Shown one piece after another: positions 9,390 to 19,349 of a stretch of 31,169 nt of DNA (position 1 is the stretch's first letter; every line of letters starts with the position of its first letter). The stretch lies in assembly GCA_049999725.1 (NCBI GenBank), contig JBNGIS010035691.1:1-31169 (forward strand). Direction: 5' to 3'. Source of the DNA: Haplomitrium mnioides. Lineage: Eukaryota; Marchantiophyta; Haplomitriopsida; Calobryales. The notes under the pieces were generated by a model. That model had not been told where the DNA came from and searched no databases. It was given only the letters and a program-made list of their open reading frames with translations. The translations under genes and the position numbers were made by a program.

Positions 9390-10500
9390 AAAAAAATAGC
9401 TAGAGGAGTAATTTGAACATTATTCAGATAAAAAATATGGACTAGAAAATAAAGGTTTAAGTTTAGATACATGGAATACAGGATTAATCTTCATATGGAA
9501 AAGAAGATCAAGTTTTTATGCAATGAAATAAATAACTTGAGAAATTGAGAAATGACCAATCCAAGTTGGAGATAATCTACAAACTTAGGTATCTAAGAAC
9601 AAATATAACTTGGTCACTTAAAACATAAGAAAAAACACGACAATATTTATTGGCATATTTTTTTGCCAATTTTGAGCAATAACAGGATGGTTTCTGACAT
9701 CATGAAAAGAGGAAGATAAACGTGATAAAAAAGTAGAAAGACTTGAAATATTAGAAGAGGAATGAGAAAGAAAACCATCGGGAACAAGAGGATGTTGACC
9801 AAAAATAAGAAAGAAGGAAGAAAATCCAGTTTTTACTTGTTGGAGTTTTTGTATGCAAATCCACAACTAGTAAGAAACCATCCCAATTCATGTGATGAAC
9901 ATTGATAAACACTCAAATCATATCCTCTACAGTGCAATTCGCCCATCTACTTGAGGATTAAAAGCCATATACATATATAGTTTGGTATCCAATAGCATGA
10001 ACAACTCTCGCCAAATCTTCCCAATAAATCGTAGATCTCTATTAGATATTAGCACCTTTGGTATTCCATCATATCAAAAAACTATATCAAAGTAAATCTT
10101 TGCCAATTTTGGTGCATCCACCGTGTCCACTATTGGTGCTAGATGAGTTTGTTTTCTTAGCTTGTCCACAGTCACCACAATGGCAGTAAGCCCACAAGGC
10201 GTGGTTGGAAGCAAAGTGACAAAATCTAAACTTACATATTCTTATCGAGTAGTAGGAATTGGTAATGGTTGAAGAAGGCCAAGTGGTTTTTGACTTGAAG
10301 TCTTATTTCGTTGACAACTTTTATAAGAGCAAACAAAACCACAAACATCTCGAGCTAGGTTTGACCACCACCAAGTGCATAGTCTTATCTACCATAAGAT
10401 GCTCAAAGATTGGAGTGTCATGTGCTTTTTGTAAATGGGCCATTCGAAGCACATCATCTTATAGAACATATATTTGGTGGCTTTCATAGAGAATACCATC
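9390..10500 (-). pseudogene. G1 integrase (Gypsy), degraded
   Basis: On the minus strand, KVLISNRDLRFIGKIWRELF (about 10000-10060) matches (P)..I.SDRD.(R/K)F...FW..L; the core Asp is replaced by Asn in SNRD. Further on come HHMNWD-like sequence and, at 9618-9866, a segment containing FGQHPLVPDGF and LSSSFHDVRN, matching the integrase C-terminal region of G2 (SGQHPFVP at about 20630). The zinc-binding N-terminus is hard to follow around 10260-10700. Multiple stops and frameshifts are present. Confidence 0.7.
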
Positions 10501-10757
10501 CCAAATAGAAAAAAACATGATACTCACTATCTTTGACTACCAAATGTGTCTTAAAAATATTAAAAAAAGCCATCTTTATGTAACTTTTGTTGAAATCCAT
10601 CACTTGGTGCCTCATTAAGATGCAATATACTAACATTTGCAACCTCCAATGTATTTAGTTGATGATATGGTCTTTGTTACAATGCATCAGAAGTGGTATG
10701 GAACCTTTTCAACTTGTACTCTAACTTGATATCAAAGAGTTGTAGTTGATCTTTCTA

Positions 10758-11075
10758 TCAATGATGACGACTTGGTATATTTTTCAAGTGAATTGATTCT
10801 AGTAAGGGCTTGTTATCGGTGCATATAAGTGCATGCTTCCCTAAAATATAGTGTCTTGAAACTTTGGTAGCATAAACCATCGCCAATCGCTCTCTATCCC
10901 TTGTAGAATAATTTCTCTCTATTGCATTTAGCCTATGTGACACAAAGTCAATTGGATGAAGTCCATCATCAAAATCTTGTTGTAACACTGCTCTAATAGC
11001 AAAATTGGAGGCATCAAAATCAACTATGCAATGTGCATTTGGATCATACGGTTGTAGAATTGGATGAGAAGACAC
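10758..11075 (-). pseudogene. G1 RNase H (Gypsy)
   Basis: The 105-codon open frame has DFDASNFAIRAVLQQ (usual (E/D).DAS..(G/A)(I/L)GAVL.Q), then HPIDFVSHRLNAIERNYSTR (usual P(I/V)A(Y/F)(A/S)SR.L...E.NY...(D/E)(R/K)E.LA), YATKVSRHYILGKHALICTD and NKPLLESI (usual TDH..L). It also matches the G2 copy at 19416-19820. In the first motif Arg stands in place of the usual Gly. The enzyme would degrade the RNA of the RNA-DNA hybrid. The frame lies directly between integrase and RT, in normal Gypsy order. Confidence 0.88.
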
Positions 11076-11711
11076 CGCATCATTGAGTCATTGAAATGCC
11101 TCTTGCTCTTTGGTTGTCCATTGAAACTTTGCCTTCTTTCTTAGCAGATCCGTAAGCAATGTAGCAATATGAGCATAGTAATGGATGAATCTTCGATAAA
11201 AACTTTCCAATCCATTGAAAGCTCAAAGATAATTTGCATCTTTTGGTGTTGGCTGCTCTCTAATAACCTTAAATTTTCTCTTCCTCCATTTTGATGCCAT
11301 TTTCACACACTTTATATCCCAAGTAAGTCACCTATTGCTTCCAAAACTCACACTTAGACTTCTTACAATAAAACTTCCAATTACGTAGTCATTTTAATAA
11401 TTCTTTGAGGTGATCACAATGCTCAATTTCACTTTTACTAAATGTATGAGTATCATCTAAAAACACCAATACTGACTTATCTAATAAACCATCAAAAACT
11501 CAATGCATTTGATCCATGAATATTATTGAAGCATTAGTAAGGTCAGATATAAGAACCTTCAACTTAAAATGCCTATACCTTGTACAAAAAGTTTTCTTGA
11601 GCATATCGCTTGGCTTGATAGGAATTCGCCAATACCTACTTCGAAGATCCAACTTAGAAAAGAATTGAACTCCACTCAATTTATCCAACAAATCATTAAT
11701 ACAAGGTAGAA
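11076..11711 (-). pseudogene. G1 reverse transcriptase, C-terminal two thirds
   Basis: On the minus strand from the G2 insertion point: PCINDLLDKLSGVQFFSKLD (usual P.IDDLLD.L.GA..FSKIDL), then YWRIPIKPSDMLKKTF (usual Y.QI.(I/M)...D..KTAF). The catalytic VFLDDTHTFS has its LDD codons at 11452-11460, so the aspartates are kept. Next are WKFYCKKSKCEFWK and VTYLGYKVCENGIKMEE (thumb region). Frameshifts occur after 11500 and around 11250. The other part of this RT lies at 21651-22150, beyond G2. Confidence 0.85.
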
Positions 11712-11809
11712 TGTAATAGTACAAGCATAAGATTGTGCTATTTACAAGAAAATAAAGAGGAATGAAGGAAGTGGTAGAGGCTCACTTTTAGCATTAAGAT
11801 AGGATTACT
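11712..11809 (+). repeat. G2 5' LTR, first part (98 bp)
   Basis: It starts TGTAATAGTACAAGCATA, the same start as the G2 3' LTR at 21276. Alignment with that LTR runs to GATTACT and is then broken by C2; it continues at 16629. Together the two parts total 372 bp, against 370 bp for the 3' LTR. Confidence 0.92.
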
Positions 11810-12153
11810 TGTTGGAATTAGAAATAGAAATCATTCAAACATAAACATGAACAAAATGTTTGTATCAAGGATTCAACTACTTTGATTATTGAAGATAAAT
11901 CTCACGCACCATATTGCATGTTACAATAGGATTAAGTAGACTGCAGAGTATGTTCTTATTCTACATGTGATCCTAAGAGTTGTGTCTCAACTCAAGAGTT
12001 ATAGCCCTTTCATAATATCCTAAGAGTTGTATGTCTCTGAGCTAGATAATACTAAACTAGTTTAATACAAACTAGTTAGATCAAATTCTATTTCAATATT
12101 ATGTTATTAGTAAAAATGGTTAACTTAACCAATCTATAACAGGATCTACAATA
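11810..12153 (-). repeat. C2 3' LTR (344 bp)
   Basis: On the plus strand it begins TGTTGGAATTAGAAATAG and ends GATCTACAATA, matching 16279-16623. A motif TCCTAAGAGTTGT occurs twice, at 11971 and 12018 (47 bp apart), and is also duplicated in the other LTR, so it predates insertion. Its role is unknown; repeated motifs in LTRs are sometimes enhancers. Confidence 0.93.
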
Positions 12154-12166
12154 CTCCCACTTAACC
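12154..12166 (-). other. C2 polypurine tract
   Basis: On the minus strand this reads GGTTAAGTGGGAG, directly before the 3' LTR and a few bases after the polyprotein stop. This is the usual Copia arrangement for plus-strand priming. Confidence 0.65.
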
Positions 12167-12174
12167 AACTAGTA

Positions 12175-12525
12175 CTAATCTCCTCCTAATAGTCCAATCT
12201 TAGACATAAGAAAGGAGTGTTGACTAGCAAGGAGACCCTTGGTGAAGATATCAACAAGCATTTGCTTGGTTTCACAATAAAAGACTTGAATACTGCCATT
12301 GGTAATCTGGTCTTGTATAAAGTGATACTGGATATCAATATGTTTGGTCCTCTCATGAAACTTGGTGGATGTCAAGAGCACAATGGCACTCTGATTGTTA
12401 TAATAAATGCTGGTAGGAGCTCTTGGGAGAAGATAAAGTCCATCCATAAGCTTTCTCAACCATAGAGCTTCTGTTGATGCCTTGGTAAGAGCCATATATT
12501 CAGCCTTAGTACTTGATAAGGCCAT
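12175..12525 (-). pseudogene. C2 Copia RNase H
   Basis: The 116-codon open frame begins MALSSTKAEYMALTKASTEA (usual ALSSTEAEY.A...A..E..WL). It continues with IYYNNQSAIVL (usual (I/L).CDN.SAI.(L/I); the Asp of CDN is replaced, reading YNN), FHERTKHIDIQYHFIQDQI (usual H.RTKHI(D/E)..(Y/H)H(F/Y)(I/V)R) and MLVDIFTKGL (usual Q.AD(I/L)(F/L)TK.L). It ends MSKIGLLGGD at the natural terminus just before the PPT. Replacement of the metal-binding Asp suggests an inactive enzyme even though the frame is open. Confidence 0.9.
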
Positions 12526-13566
12526 GGACGTCTGCTTCTTTGGAGTCCAACTGATGGCTCCTTCTACATATAAAAAAAAACACCAGAGGTAGATTTATTG
12601 GAATCCATATCCCAATCACCAACAATGTAACCAGAGATCCTTATAAAACTAAAGAGTCTTGGAATGGAAAAAGTCTAAGAGTACTGTAAATACACATGAA
12701 GTATGCCTTGAAGATAGCAAAATATACGCTTAACTGCTTGCCAATGGTCTAGGCTAGGTTGAGCCATGTGTTGGGCTGCTAAATTGAGTGCATAAGACAG
12801 ATCAGGCCTTGTACACACCATGGCTCACATGAGTGAACCTACTGCACTCTGATAGGGAACATTGGTCATAAGCGACATCTCTTTGGAAGTTTGAAATTGG
12901 ACCTCTAGTTAATCCTTAACCCATTCAAGGAGTTGGAAACTGCTATAGGCCAAAACTGTATCATTGACATATAAGGCAAGGATGAGATAGCCTAATGTAT
13001 TTCTGAGATAATAAATGTTGGGATCAGCTAGGTTGCAAAGAAAACCAAGAGAGTAAAACAACATCAATTTAATGGTACCAAGTTCTAGAAGATTGTTTAA
13101 GCCCATATATGGACTTCTGAAGTTTGCACACCAGATTAGGATCTCAGGATGGTAAACCTTCAGGAAGTGTCATATAAAATTCTTCTTTTAGAACACCATT
13201 AAGAAAAGTTGTTTTAACATCTAGTTGGTGCACTTCAAGATTGGAGCGAGCTGCTTCAGCCAAAATCAATCTGATGGATTGAATTCTGACCACAGGGGAA
13301 AATGTCTATGTATAGTCAATCCCATAGGTCTGGCTATAGCCCTTGGCTTCCAATCTAGCTTTATATCTTTCCACAGAGCCAACTGAGTTAGTCTTGAGCT
13401 TAAAGACCCATTTACATCCAATAGTTATTCGATTTGATGGCAAAGGAGTGAGGATCCATGCTTGATTATCATGCATAGATTGCAATTCCTCTTGGATAGC
13501 CTTTTGCCATTGTTCAGACTCAAGACAGGCTAAGGCTGCCTTATAAGAAGTAGGTTCATTGATCAA
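12526..13566 (-). pseudogene. C2 Copia reverse transcriptase, YVND active site
   Basis: The N-terminal part, 13306-13566, has WQKAIQEELQSMHDNQAWIL (usual W..A...E...(L/M).....W.LV.LP) and IGCKWVFKLK with RYKARLEAKGYSQTYGIDY (usual (I/V)(G/S)(C/S)KW(V/I)(F/Y)K.K....RYKARLVAKG(F/Y).Q..GIDY). Next, in broken frames, come HQLDVKTTFLNG and KLQKSIYGLKQSSRTWYH. The catalytic box, on the minus strand at 12960-12971, reads YVND instead of YVDD. Stops are frequent between 12530 and 12900. The rest of the thumb and connection can be followed only patchily. Confidence 0.87.
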
Positions 13567-14388
13567 AAGGACCTATACAACCAGAGCTTTCTTTCTTGCC
13601 TTGAGTTTAGAGGCTTCAGTATGGGAGTCACACTTGACGATTGGAACAAGCCGACTTGCACTCCTTTGTAATTGGGGATATGGGAGGACTCGGAACTGGA
13701 ACAGGTTGAGACAGTAAAGGAGTAGGTGGAAATGGAAGAGGTATCTGAGAGTGGGGTAATGAGTTAACACTGCAAACTCCCACTGAAGTTGGATCTGCTA
13801 GGACTGTGAGAACCTAAGATAGTGGCTGAGTGATGGCCGGAGTAATCACTGCAATACTGGGAAACATATTCCCTATTTGAAGCTCCTCCTCAGTCTTTGG
13901 GACAGTGTTTCAAGAGCAAACTACTAGTTAAAAATCATGCTCAAAGAAAATGGCATCTCTAGAGATTATTACTCTTTTGTCAGATTTTCTTTATAATTTA
14001 TAAGCTTTGCCTGCTCACTGTAAAATAAGAAAATACACTCATGTGTACTAGTGACAAGAGTTTGTGGGCTCTGGTTCCTCCTTCTGTGGGAAAAAGTGTA
14101 CTTGCTTGCTTCCCAAGAATTCAAGCAATACAAGCAAGTGGGTGAATAAGTTTTGCTGAGCTTAAACCTTTCACCATGTGATGCTTCTGAAGTTGCTTGA
14201 GGCAATCATGACATATGTGAACCAGTCAAGCATACCAAAGTGCAGACAATTCTGGCAAAGAATTCTTAACAACAGAAGCAATAGATACCACAGAGGAGGA
14301 GGGAACAATCACTCCAATTTTATATAGATTATGCTCAAGGAGGCAAACAATCAAGAAGGAACCATCATGGTTCCACAAAGTGCACTTA
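13567..14388 (-). pseudogene. C2 integrase remnant and Pro/Ser linker
   Basis: On the minus strand, GAG-pre-integrase-like sequence (about 14390-14220, with LWYA and CHDCLKQLQKH) leads into IAxILGKQA-like sequence. Within a few tens of codons it jumps to a segment resembling the end of the integrase region (ISRDAIFFEHDF near 13930-13990). The D-D-35-E core that normally lies between, about 150 residues, is absent. A Pro/Ser/Thr-rich linker (LPFPPTPLLSQPVPVPSPP region, about 13690-13760) follows before RT, as is common in Copia. The open frames at 13573-13770 and 13969-14205 are parts of this in mixed phase. Confidence 0.65.
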
Positions 14389-14718
14389 TTATCTTTGAAT
14401 AATAGGGATCCTCCTTTTTGAGTATACTGTCTGCTGGAAAAAAAGATTCTTCTTTAAACTCGGTGTGTGATAGACATTTGATATTATGACTTCTTGACCA
14501 CACCTTAGTTTGACTATGACATCACCATTGCCATGAATAATACAGATGGAGTTATCACCTAAGTAAACATTTTCAGATGAAAGAGGGTGATATGTGTGAA
14601 ACAATGTTTGATCAAAAGCCATGTGGTGTGTTGCATCATTGTCGACATATGAGTTAAAATCTTGATCAATTGCAGATGTGTTGGAATTCAAGGAAACTAT
14701 CAGGACACGACGCTTCAA
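14389..14718 (-). pseudogene. C2 Copia aspartic protease region
   Basis: The open frame contains FNSYVDNDATHHMAFD, corresponding to the Copia protease motif W..DSGA(S/T)HHM. The usual DSG reads DND, so the active site is damaged. VYLGDNSICIIHGNGDVIVK (usual V..G(D/N)......G.G....) and ISNVYHTPSLKKNL (usual L..VL(Y/H)(V/T)P.L..NL(L/I)S) follow. The protease would cut the polyprotein. It lies between the gag zinc knuckle and the integrase remnant, as expected. Confidence 0.85.
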
Positions 14719-14793
14719 ATTCTGCCCTCTTCTTTGGTTACCAGCCTTCGAAGAAGAGGCACTATTTGACTGGGGACCACCACCATTATGGGG

Positions 14794-14835
14794 ACAATCT
14801 CTTAGTATATGACCAAGCTCATTACAACCATAACA
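14794..14835 (-). pseudogene. C2 gag zinc knuckle (CCHC, intact)
   Basis: The minus strand reads CYGCNELGHILRDC, a perfect C-X2-C-X4-H-X4-C nucleocapsid knuckle. It lies between gag (14909-15580) and protease. The surrounding frame is interrupted, but the knuckle itself is unmutated. Confidence 0.9.
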
Positions 14836-14908
14836 CTTGACTTTAGCAATAAAAGTCTTTTGTTGGTTAATGGGGCTTCTAGTCTACTTTTGAAAAGTTT
14901 GTTTTGCT

Positions 14909-15580
14909 TTACCAAAAATTTTTCCTTTGTTGATTGTTTGTAAACAGCAACTGAGAGGATTCATTTTGGTTACTTTTCATCTCAGCCTCCTCTTGCAGCA
15001 AAGCTATTATTAATCGAGACAGAGTTAGTAATGGATTACCTCTCAAAGAAGAGAGGAAGCTTCTGTAGCTGGGAGGCATGTTTCTCATCAGGGAAAGCAT
15101 TGCTTGTGTAGCAGACACTAGACATCTTGCTGAATTGCGTTGATCCATCAGGGATCTAAATTGTGCCAGGTGGTTTGTGATAGAAACTCCTTCTCTCAAC
15201 TTCAAACTACTGAACTTGTCTTGTTAGTACATCTATGCAATTATATCTTGTGGACCAAAAATCTTGTTGAGTTCTGTCCAAGCTTCTGTAGTTGTCTGAC
15301 AATGCAAGATGTGCCCTTCTTGTGTTATGTCTAATGACATACTGAGGGAAGGCAAAGCTTCAACATGTCTACTATCCCAATCCAATTTGCTACCAGAGCC
15401 AGTGGTAGGGGTGTGGGGTGGGACAGTGCCTCCTGATGATGTAGGAGGTGTTGATGGCCTGATCTCAGTGCCAAGAACCATAGCATGTAGTTTTTCTTTG
15501 TTCAAGTAGAGAAGCATCCTATGCCTCCACAGATTGATAAAAGTCCCATCAAACTTGGGAAGTTCTAATTCTTTGACCAT
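14909..15580 (-). pseudogene. C2 Copia gag
   Basis: It starts at 15580 with MVKELELPKFDGTFINLWRH (usual L..(K/R)FDG.N(F/Y)..W...M..(Y/F)L). A Pro/Thr/Gly-rich insert follows, then HILHCQTTTEAWTELNKIFG (usual A...W..L...(F/Y)) up to a stop near 15233. A second open part, 14909-15205, has MKLREGVSITNHLAQFRSLM (usual K...G.S(V/I)..(H/Y)(L/I)..F..L...L) and MRNMPPSYRSFLSSLRGNP (usual L..LP.S(Y/F)..(F/L)...L). Gag forms the particle. One break separates the halves. The 15233-15580 frame is among the better-preserved in the window. Confidence 0.85.
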
Positions 15581-16265
15581 GATACATTATTTATGGACAA
15601 AGTTTTGACAAGGAAAAACAATTGGGCAGGTTCAATCACTCAACTTGGGCTTATAAGCTCATTTTGAGTGCTGTTGTTGAGTCTCACCGTTGCCATCAGT
15701 GTTTGCCATCAAAAAAATGATCAATCTCTAGATGCGACTTTTGAGCAGAGGCGACCAGTGCTGCCAACAAGCGCTTAAGGATTTGAACAATATGACTTTT
15801 TCTCCCTATGAGCAAACTCAACAAATGCTTAACAACATGTTGTGGCACTTCCATCAAGCGCTTTAGAGAATCAAACATCTCTGAACCTTGCTACCAACGA
15901 GCAAGTTTGCGGTGATCAATCACTTCTAGAGTTAGTGCAAAATTTAGTGTTTCAATTGTGTTTTTATACTCCACGCATTGACCATTCCGTGTTTTGAGAA
16001 AGAAATCTTATGAGAGATTTTTGTTTTCTCAAGGTTTGATTTGCTCATTGGAGGACCTGCAATGATACCACGACAAACAATCTATAGTTAAAATGTGAAA
16101 ATTATAGAAAATAGACAATCGCGTTGACTTACAAAAGATTTATTTGATAACACTAATTTTTTGCACGTCCATCCTATTTTGTAATCAAGGCGTCCCTTGA
16201 CTTTAGTGAACAAGCCGTCCCTTATTCACTTAAAACGATTTCCAATCTTAGGAAATTAGAATGTA
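15581..16265 (-). other. C2 5' leader between PBS and gag
   Basis: About 0.69 kb between the gag start and the PBS. The open frame on the minus strand at 15696-15878 contains LKRLMEV, VKHLLSLL and LKRLLAAL, generated by loosely repeated DNA words (CAAGCGCTT near 15768 and 15855, CAAATGCTT near 15830). I see no known protein. Long leaders of this kind are normal in plant Copia elements. Confidence 0.5.
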
Positions 16266-16278
16266 GGCACTGATACCA
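16266..16278 (-). other. C2 primer-binding site (tRNA-iMet)
   Basis: On the minus strand this reads TGGTATCAGTGCC, immediately after the 5' LTR. It matches the plant initiator-Met tRNA 3' end complement TGGTATCAGAGC over its first nine bases. Confidence 0.88.
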
Positions 16279-16623
16279 TGTTGGAATTAGAAATAGAAAT
16301 AATTCAGAATAGAAAGATGAACAAAATGTTCGTATGAAGGATTCAACTCCTTTGATTACTTAAGATCAATCTCACACACCATATTTCATGTTACAACATG
16401 ATTAAGTAGACTGCAGAGTATGCTCTTATTCTACATGTAATCCTAAGAGTTGTGTCTCTACTCAAGAGTTGTGAACCTTTCATAATGTCCTAAGAGTTGT
16501 ATGTCTTTGAGATGGATAATACTAAACCAGTTTAATACAAACTAGTTAGATCAAATCCTGATGCAATATCTTGTTATTAGTAAAGCTTGTTAACTTAACT
16601 AATCTGTAGCATGATCTACAATA
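16279..16623 (-). repeat. C2 5' LTR (345 bp)
   Basis: On the plus strand it begins TGTTGGAATTAGAAATAG and ends ATGATCTACAATA, matching 11810-12153. It is followed by the target-site duplication TTACT and then by the rest of the G2 LTR. Confidence 0.93.
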
Positions 16624-16628
16624 TTACT

Positions 16629-16902
16629 TGCCTTCAAAGTCACTTTTAGAGTTTTAGGGTTGAAATTAGAAGTGATTTATAAGTGAAAAAAAAAGGGATG
16701 ACACCCTCATCTCTTGTATAAATCAAAGGGTTTCATAGCCCCACTTGTCAATTTGGAGTTTCTCTCAATTCAATTTTGCTCTTTGGTTGCTTGGTTAGCA
16801 CTCTTGGCTTTTTTTTGCTTATTGGCCTTGAGTTGTGTAACTCTATTATAGTTATCTTGAAGTTGTTTTTTATTTGGAAGTTGCTCCTTGAGTGTTTTTA
16901 CA
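16629..16902 (+). repeat. G2 5' LTR, second part (274 bp)
   Basis: It continues the LTR interrupted at 11809; the TTACT at 16624-16628 is the duplicated target. It aligns with 21374-21645 and ends TTTTTACA one base before the PBS. The TATA box at 16717-16723 reads TATAAAT, followed by AAAGGGTTTCATAGCC. The corresponding site in the 3' LTR is TATAAATA. Confidence 0.92.
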
Positions 16903-16903
16903 C

Positions 16904-16916
16904 TGGTATCAGAGCC
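16904..16916 (+). other. G2 primer-binding site (tRNA-iMet)
   Basis: TGGTATCAGAGCC is a perfect match to the plant initiator-Met tRNA 3' end complement. It starts two bases after the LTR end ...TTTTTACA at 16902. Confidence 0.95.
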
Positions 16917-16934
16917 ACGATTCTTTCTAGTGGA

Positions 16935-17653
16935 ATGGAGAATCAAGAAGCAAGGATGCAAATGATGGCATAACAAATTGAACATCTTTCTTGCCTTCTA
17001 GAAGTTCAAATGCAAATGGGGAAGAGGGCACATTTTAAAAAAGAAGAAAGTCATGTGCGGTTTCCCAAACCAAAAGCATGTGATAGGAAGACGATTCCTA
17101 GCAAATATAAGAATTTCTTATTTGATTGCAAACAACATTTTGAGGCTACCAACATAAGAGAGGATGGTTGAAGAATTATTTTTCTTGCAAGTCAAGTGAA
17201 GAGAGTGGCAAAAACTTGGTGGAGATATCAAATTGAGCAAGGTCAACATAGATTTGTTGCTCCAATTGCTTCTTGGCAAGAGTTCAAAGAAGCGATAAAT
17301 CTAAGATTTAGGGTTCAAAATGTTCCAAATATGGCAAGAGATTGCTCGGCAGAATTAAGAAAACTTGGTATGGTAAGAAGCTATGTCACACAATTTAATA
17401 ATGTCATTATGAGAATTTTTAATATAAGCAAAGGAGAAGTTTTAAATCACTTTGTTCGAGAATTGAAGCCTCACACTAGAATGGAAGTGATAATGAGAGA
17501 GCTCTCTCAACTAGAAGAAGCAATACGTATGGCAAAACAATATGACTCACTACTATCAACCACCAAAGTTAGGCCACATCCACAACAAGCTTTACTAAAT
17601 GCTCATGTGCCAACAAATGAGGTTGTATCTATGGAGATTAATGCGACATAGAG
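16935..17653 (+). pseudogene. G2 gag
   Basis: The ATG at 16935 opens MENQEARMQMMA, and one frame then runs to 17653 through two stops: TAA at 16971 (probably CAA in the parent) and TGA at 17169. Retrotransposon gag features are AKTWWRYQIEQ (usual A..W(W/Y)), WQEFKEAINLRFRVQN (usual W..F...(F/L)..(R/K)F), VRSYVTQFNNVIMRI (usual V..Y...F..L) and FVRELKPHTRMEVIM (usual F(V/L)..L....(R/K)..V). Downstream, about 17705-17750 holds a degenerate CCHC knuckle (CQQLGNMIANCS). The matching G1 gag starts with the same MENQE. Confidence 0.87.
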
Positions 17654-17822
17654 TGGCAATCACTCATGTAGAGCGTAAGCATCTACGTCAAAGTGGAGGA
17701 TGACTCTATTGTCAACAACTTGGTAATATGATTGCAAATTGCTCATGTTACCAAGGTTGACCATGTGGTCTTGTTCAAGCAGCAATTGTTGAAGAAGAAA
17801 ATTAGAGAAACGACCGACCTCA

Positions 17823-18180
17823 ATGAAGACAGTCAAGCAGTTTAATGAGAGCTTGATTAGTTCCAATGGAATAAAAATCTTGATAAGAATAAGAAGCACC
17901 TTGTTTCATCTAAACGATATGGTTGATGAGCATTCTTGTAGAATGCTCGTAGATTGTAGAAGCTCTAAAAATTTCATGTTATTACGTTTTGCGAAGAAAA
18001 TCAAAGCTAAAACTTCACATATCAATTGACGTTTTGTGACTATGGCTGATGGCCAAAAACATGAGATGTTCCACTCACACAAGCTATTTCTTCTAAGGAT
18101 TGGCAAAGAGTATTAGGAATTTATGAATTTTATTATTGCACACTTATAGTATGACATTATTTTGGGCTTGCTTTGGCTTG
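17823..18180 (+). pseudogene. G2 retroviral-type aspartic protease
   Basis: FHLNDMVDEHSCRMLVDCRS, then SKNFMLLRFAKKIK, matches the chromovirus protease (usual ...(V/I)L(I/V)DSG(S/A)(S/T)..F(I/M)......). The catalytic DSG reads DCR, so it should be inactive. Next come VTMADGQKHEMF (usual V..ADG......) and YDIILGLLWLED (usual (D/Y)(V/I)ILG(M/L).WL), the conserved end of the fold. Two stops and one frameshift lie inside. G1 has DSR at the same site. Confidence 0.82.
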
Positions 18181-18353
18181 AAGATTGATCCTCTCAAGTT
18201 GATTGGGAAAAACAACAAATTCAAGTTACTTTACAAAAAAATAAATTTCTTTTAGGGCATCTAGCACCGCTGGTGAAGAGGCCCAAAACAGTTCAACAGA
18301 ATATTTTGATGGAGAAAGAGTTTCCTATTTTTGCTATATGAATCAAGCTTATC

Positions 18354-19349
18354 ATGGACTTGAATAGAGAGGGAGAGAAATTTGTACCGACCTCAATGAT
18401 TGATGATATTTTGAAGGAGTTTTTAGATGTGTTTCCTGATGATTTGCCAAAAGGATTGCTCGATGATCATGGAATGCTCTTTTCGATTGAGTTGATAATG
18501 GAAAGTACTCTGTATAATCGGCTTATATACCAATTACCGCCACAAGAATTGGAAGAGCTTAGCAAGACCTTTATGGATCTTCTTGAAAAGGATTTCATTT
18601 AGCATAGTACTTTGCCTTGGGGAGCATTGGTATTCTTTGTACCAAAGAAAGATTGCGGATTTTGTCTTTGTACAATAAAGAATGTTTATTTTTTACCACA
18701 TATTGATGACTTGTTGGATCAATTGAGTGGTTCTCGATTCTTTTCCAAGATGGATCTTTGACGTGGCTATTGGAAAATTTTTATCAAGCCAAGTGATGTG
18801 TCAAATACATCTTTTCACATGAGGTATGGGCATTTTGAGTGGAAGGTCCTTACATTTGGTCTTACTAATGCTCTAACCATATTCATGGATTAAATGCATC
18901 AAATTTTTTATGGGCTATTGGATAGATCAGTTTTGGTATTCTTGGATGACATTCTTATTTTTAGCAAAACTGAAGTTGAGCACTACAATCATCTGAAAGA
19001 AGTATTGCAAAGGTTGCACAATTGGAAGTTTTATTGCAAGAGATCCAAGTGAAAAGTTTGTAAGCAAGAGGTTACTTATCTAAGGCACAAGGTGTCTACA
19101 GATGGTATCAAGATAGAAGAAGAAAAAATTAAGGCCATCACAAAGTGGCCAACACCAAAGGAAGCAAAGGATATTAGCGCCTTTAATAGATTGGCAAGCT
19201 TCAACCAACGATTCATCCACTATTATGTGCATATTGCTGCACTACTTACAAGTCTGCTAGGCAAAGATGTCAAGTTTCAATGGACTACCAAAGAACAAGT
19301 GGCATTTCATCAACTTAAGGATGCAGTTTCTTCTCGTCTTATTCTATAG
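18354..19349 (+). pseudogene. G2 reverse transcriptase (Gypsy)
   Basis: FLDVFPDDLPKGL (usual F.DVFP..LP.GLPP) is followed by YRL-like sequence with PPQELEELSKTFMDLLEKDF (usual P.E..EL...(L/V).ELL..G.I) and [16 protein letters not shown] (usual S.SP(W/F).APV.(F/L)V.KKDG). The DYR.LN segment is deleted, so KKD passes directly to [18 protein letters not shown]. Next are FSKMDL, a TGA, and GYWKIFIKPSD. The catalytic [10 protein letters not shown] is intact (LDD at 18942-18950). The thumb region, 19092-19349, has ITKWPTPKEAKDISAF and QRFIHYYVHIAALL (usual (V/I)..WP.P......FLGL...YR.FI..(Y/F)). It carries about six stops. Confidence 0.9.

Larger units (their letters stand above)
11810..16623 (-). 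mobile_element. C2: Ty1/Copia retrotransposon, nearly complete in outline
   Basis: The element is 4.8 kb with two 344-345 bp LTRs, a PBS for initiator-Met tRNA, gag with an intact zinc knuckle, protease, an integrase remnant, RT, RNase H and a PPT, all on the minus strand. It is bounded by a perfect 5-bp target-site duplication, TTACT (11805-11809 and 16624-16628), inside the 5' LTR of G2, so it is the youngest insertion in the nest. LTRs differ at about 40 of 344 positions by eye (~88%). The integrase core is largely deleted and the RT catalytic box is mutated. Confidence 0.93.

Noticed and set aside
12217-12465. Plus-strand open frame of 82 codons
   Set aside because: It is antisense to the well-supported C2 RNase H (12175-12525).
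15309-15509. Plus-strand open frame of 66 codons
   Set aside because: Antisense to C2 gag, no recognisable motif.
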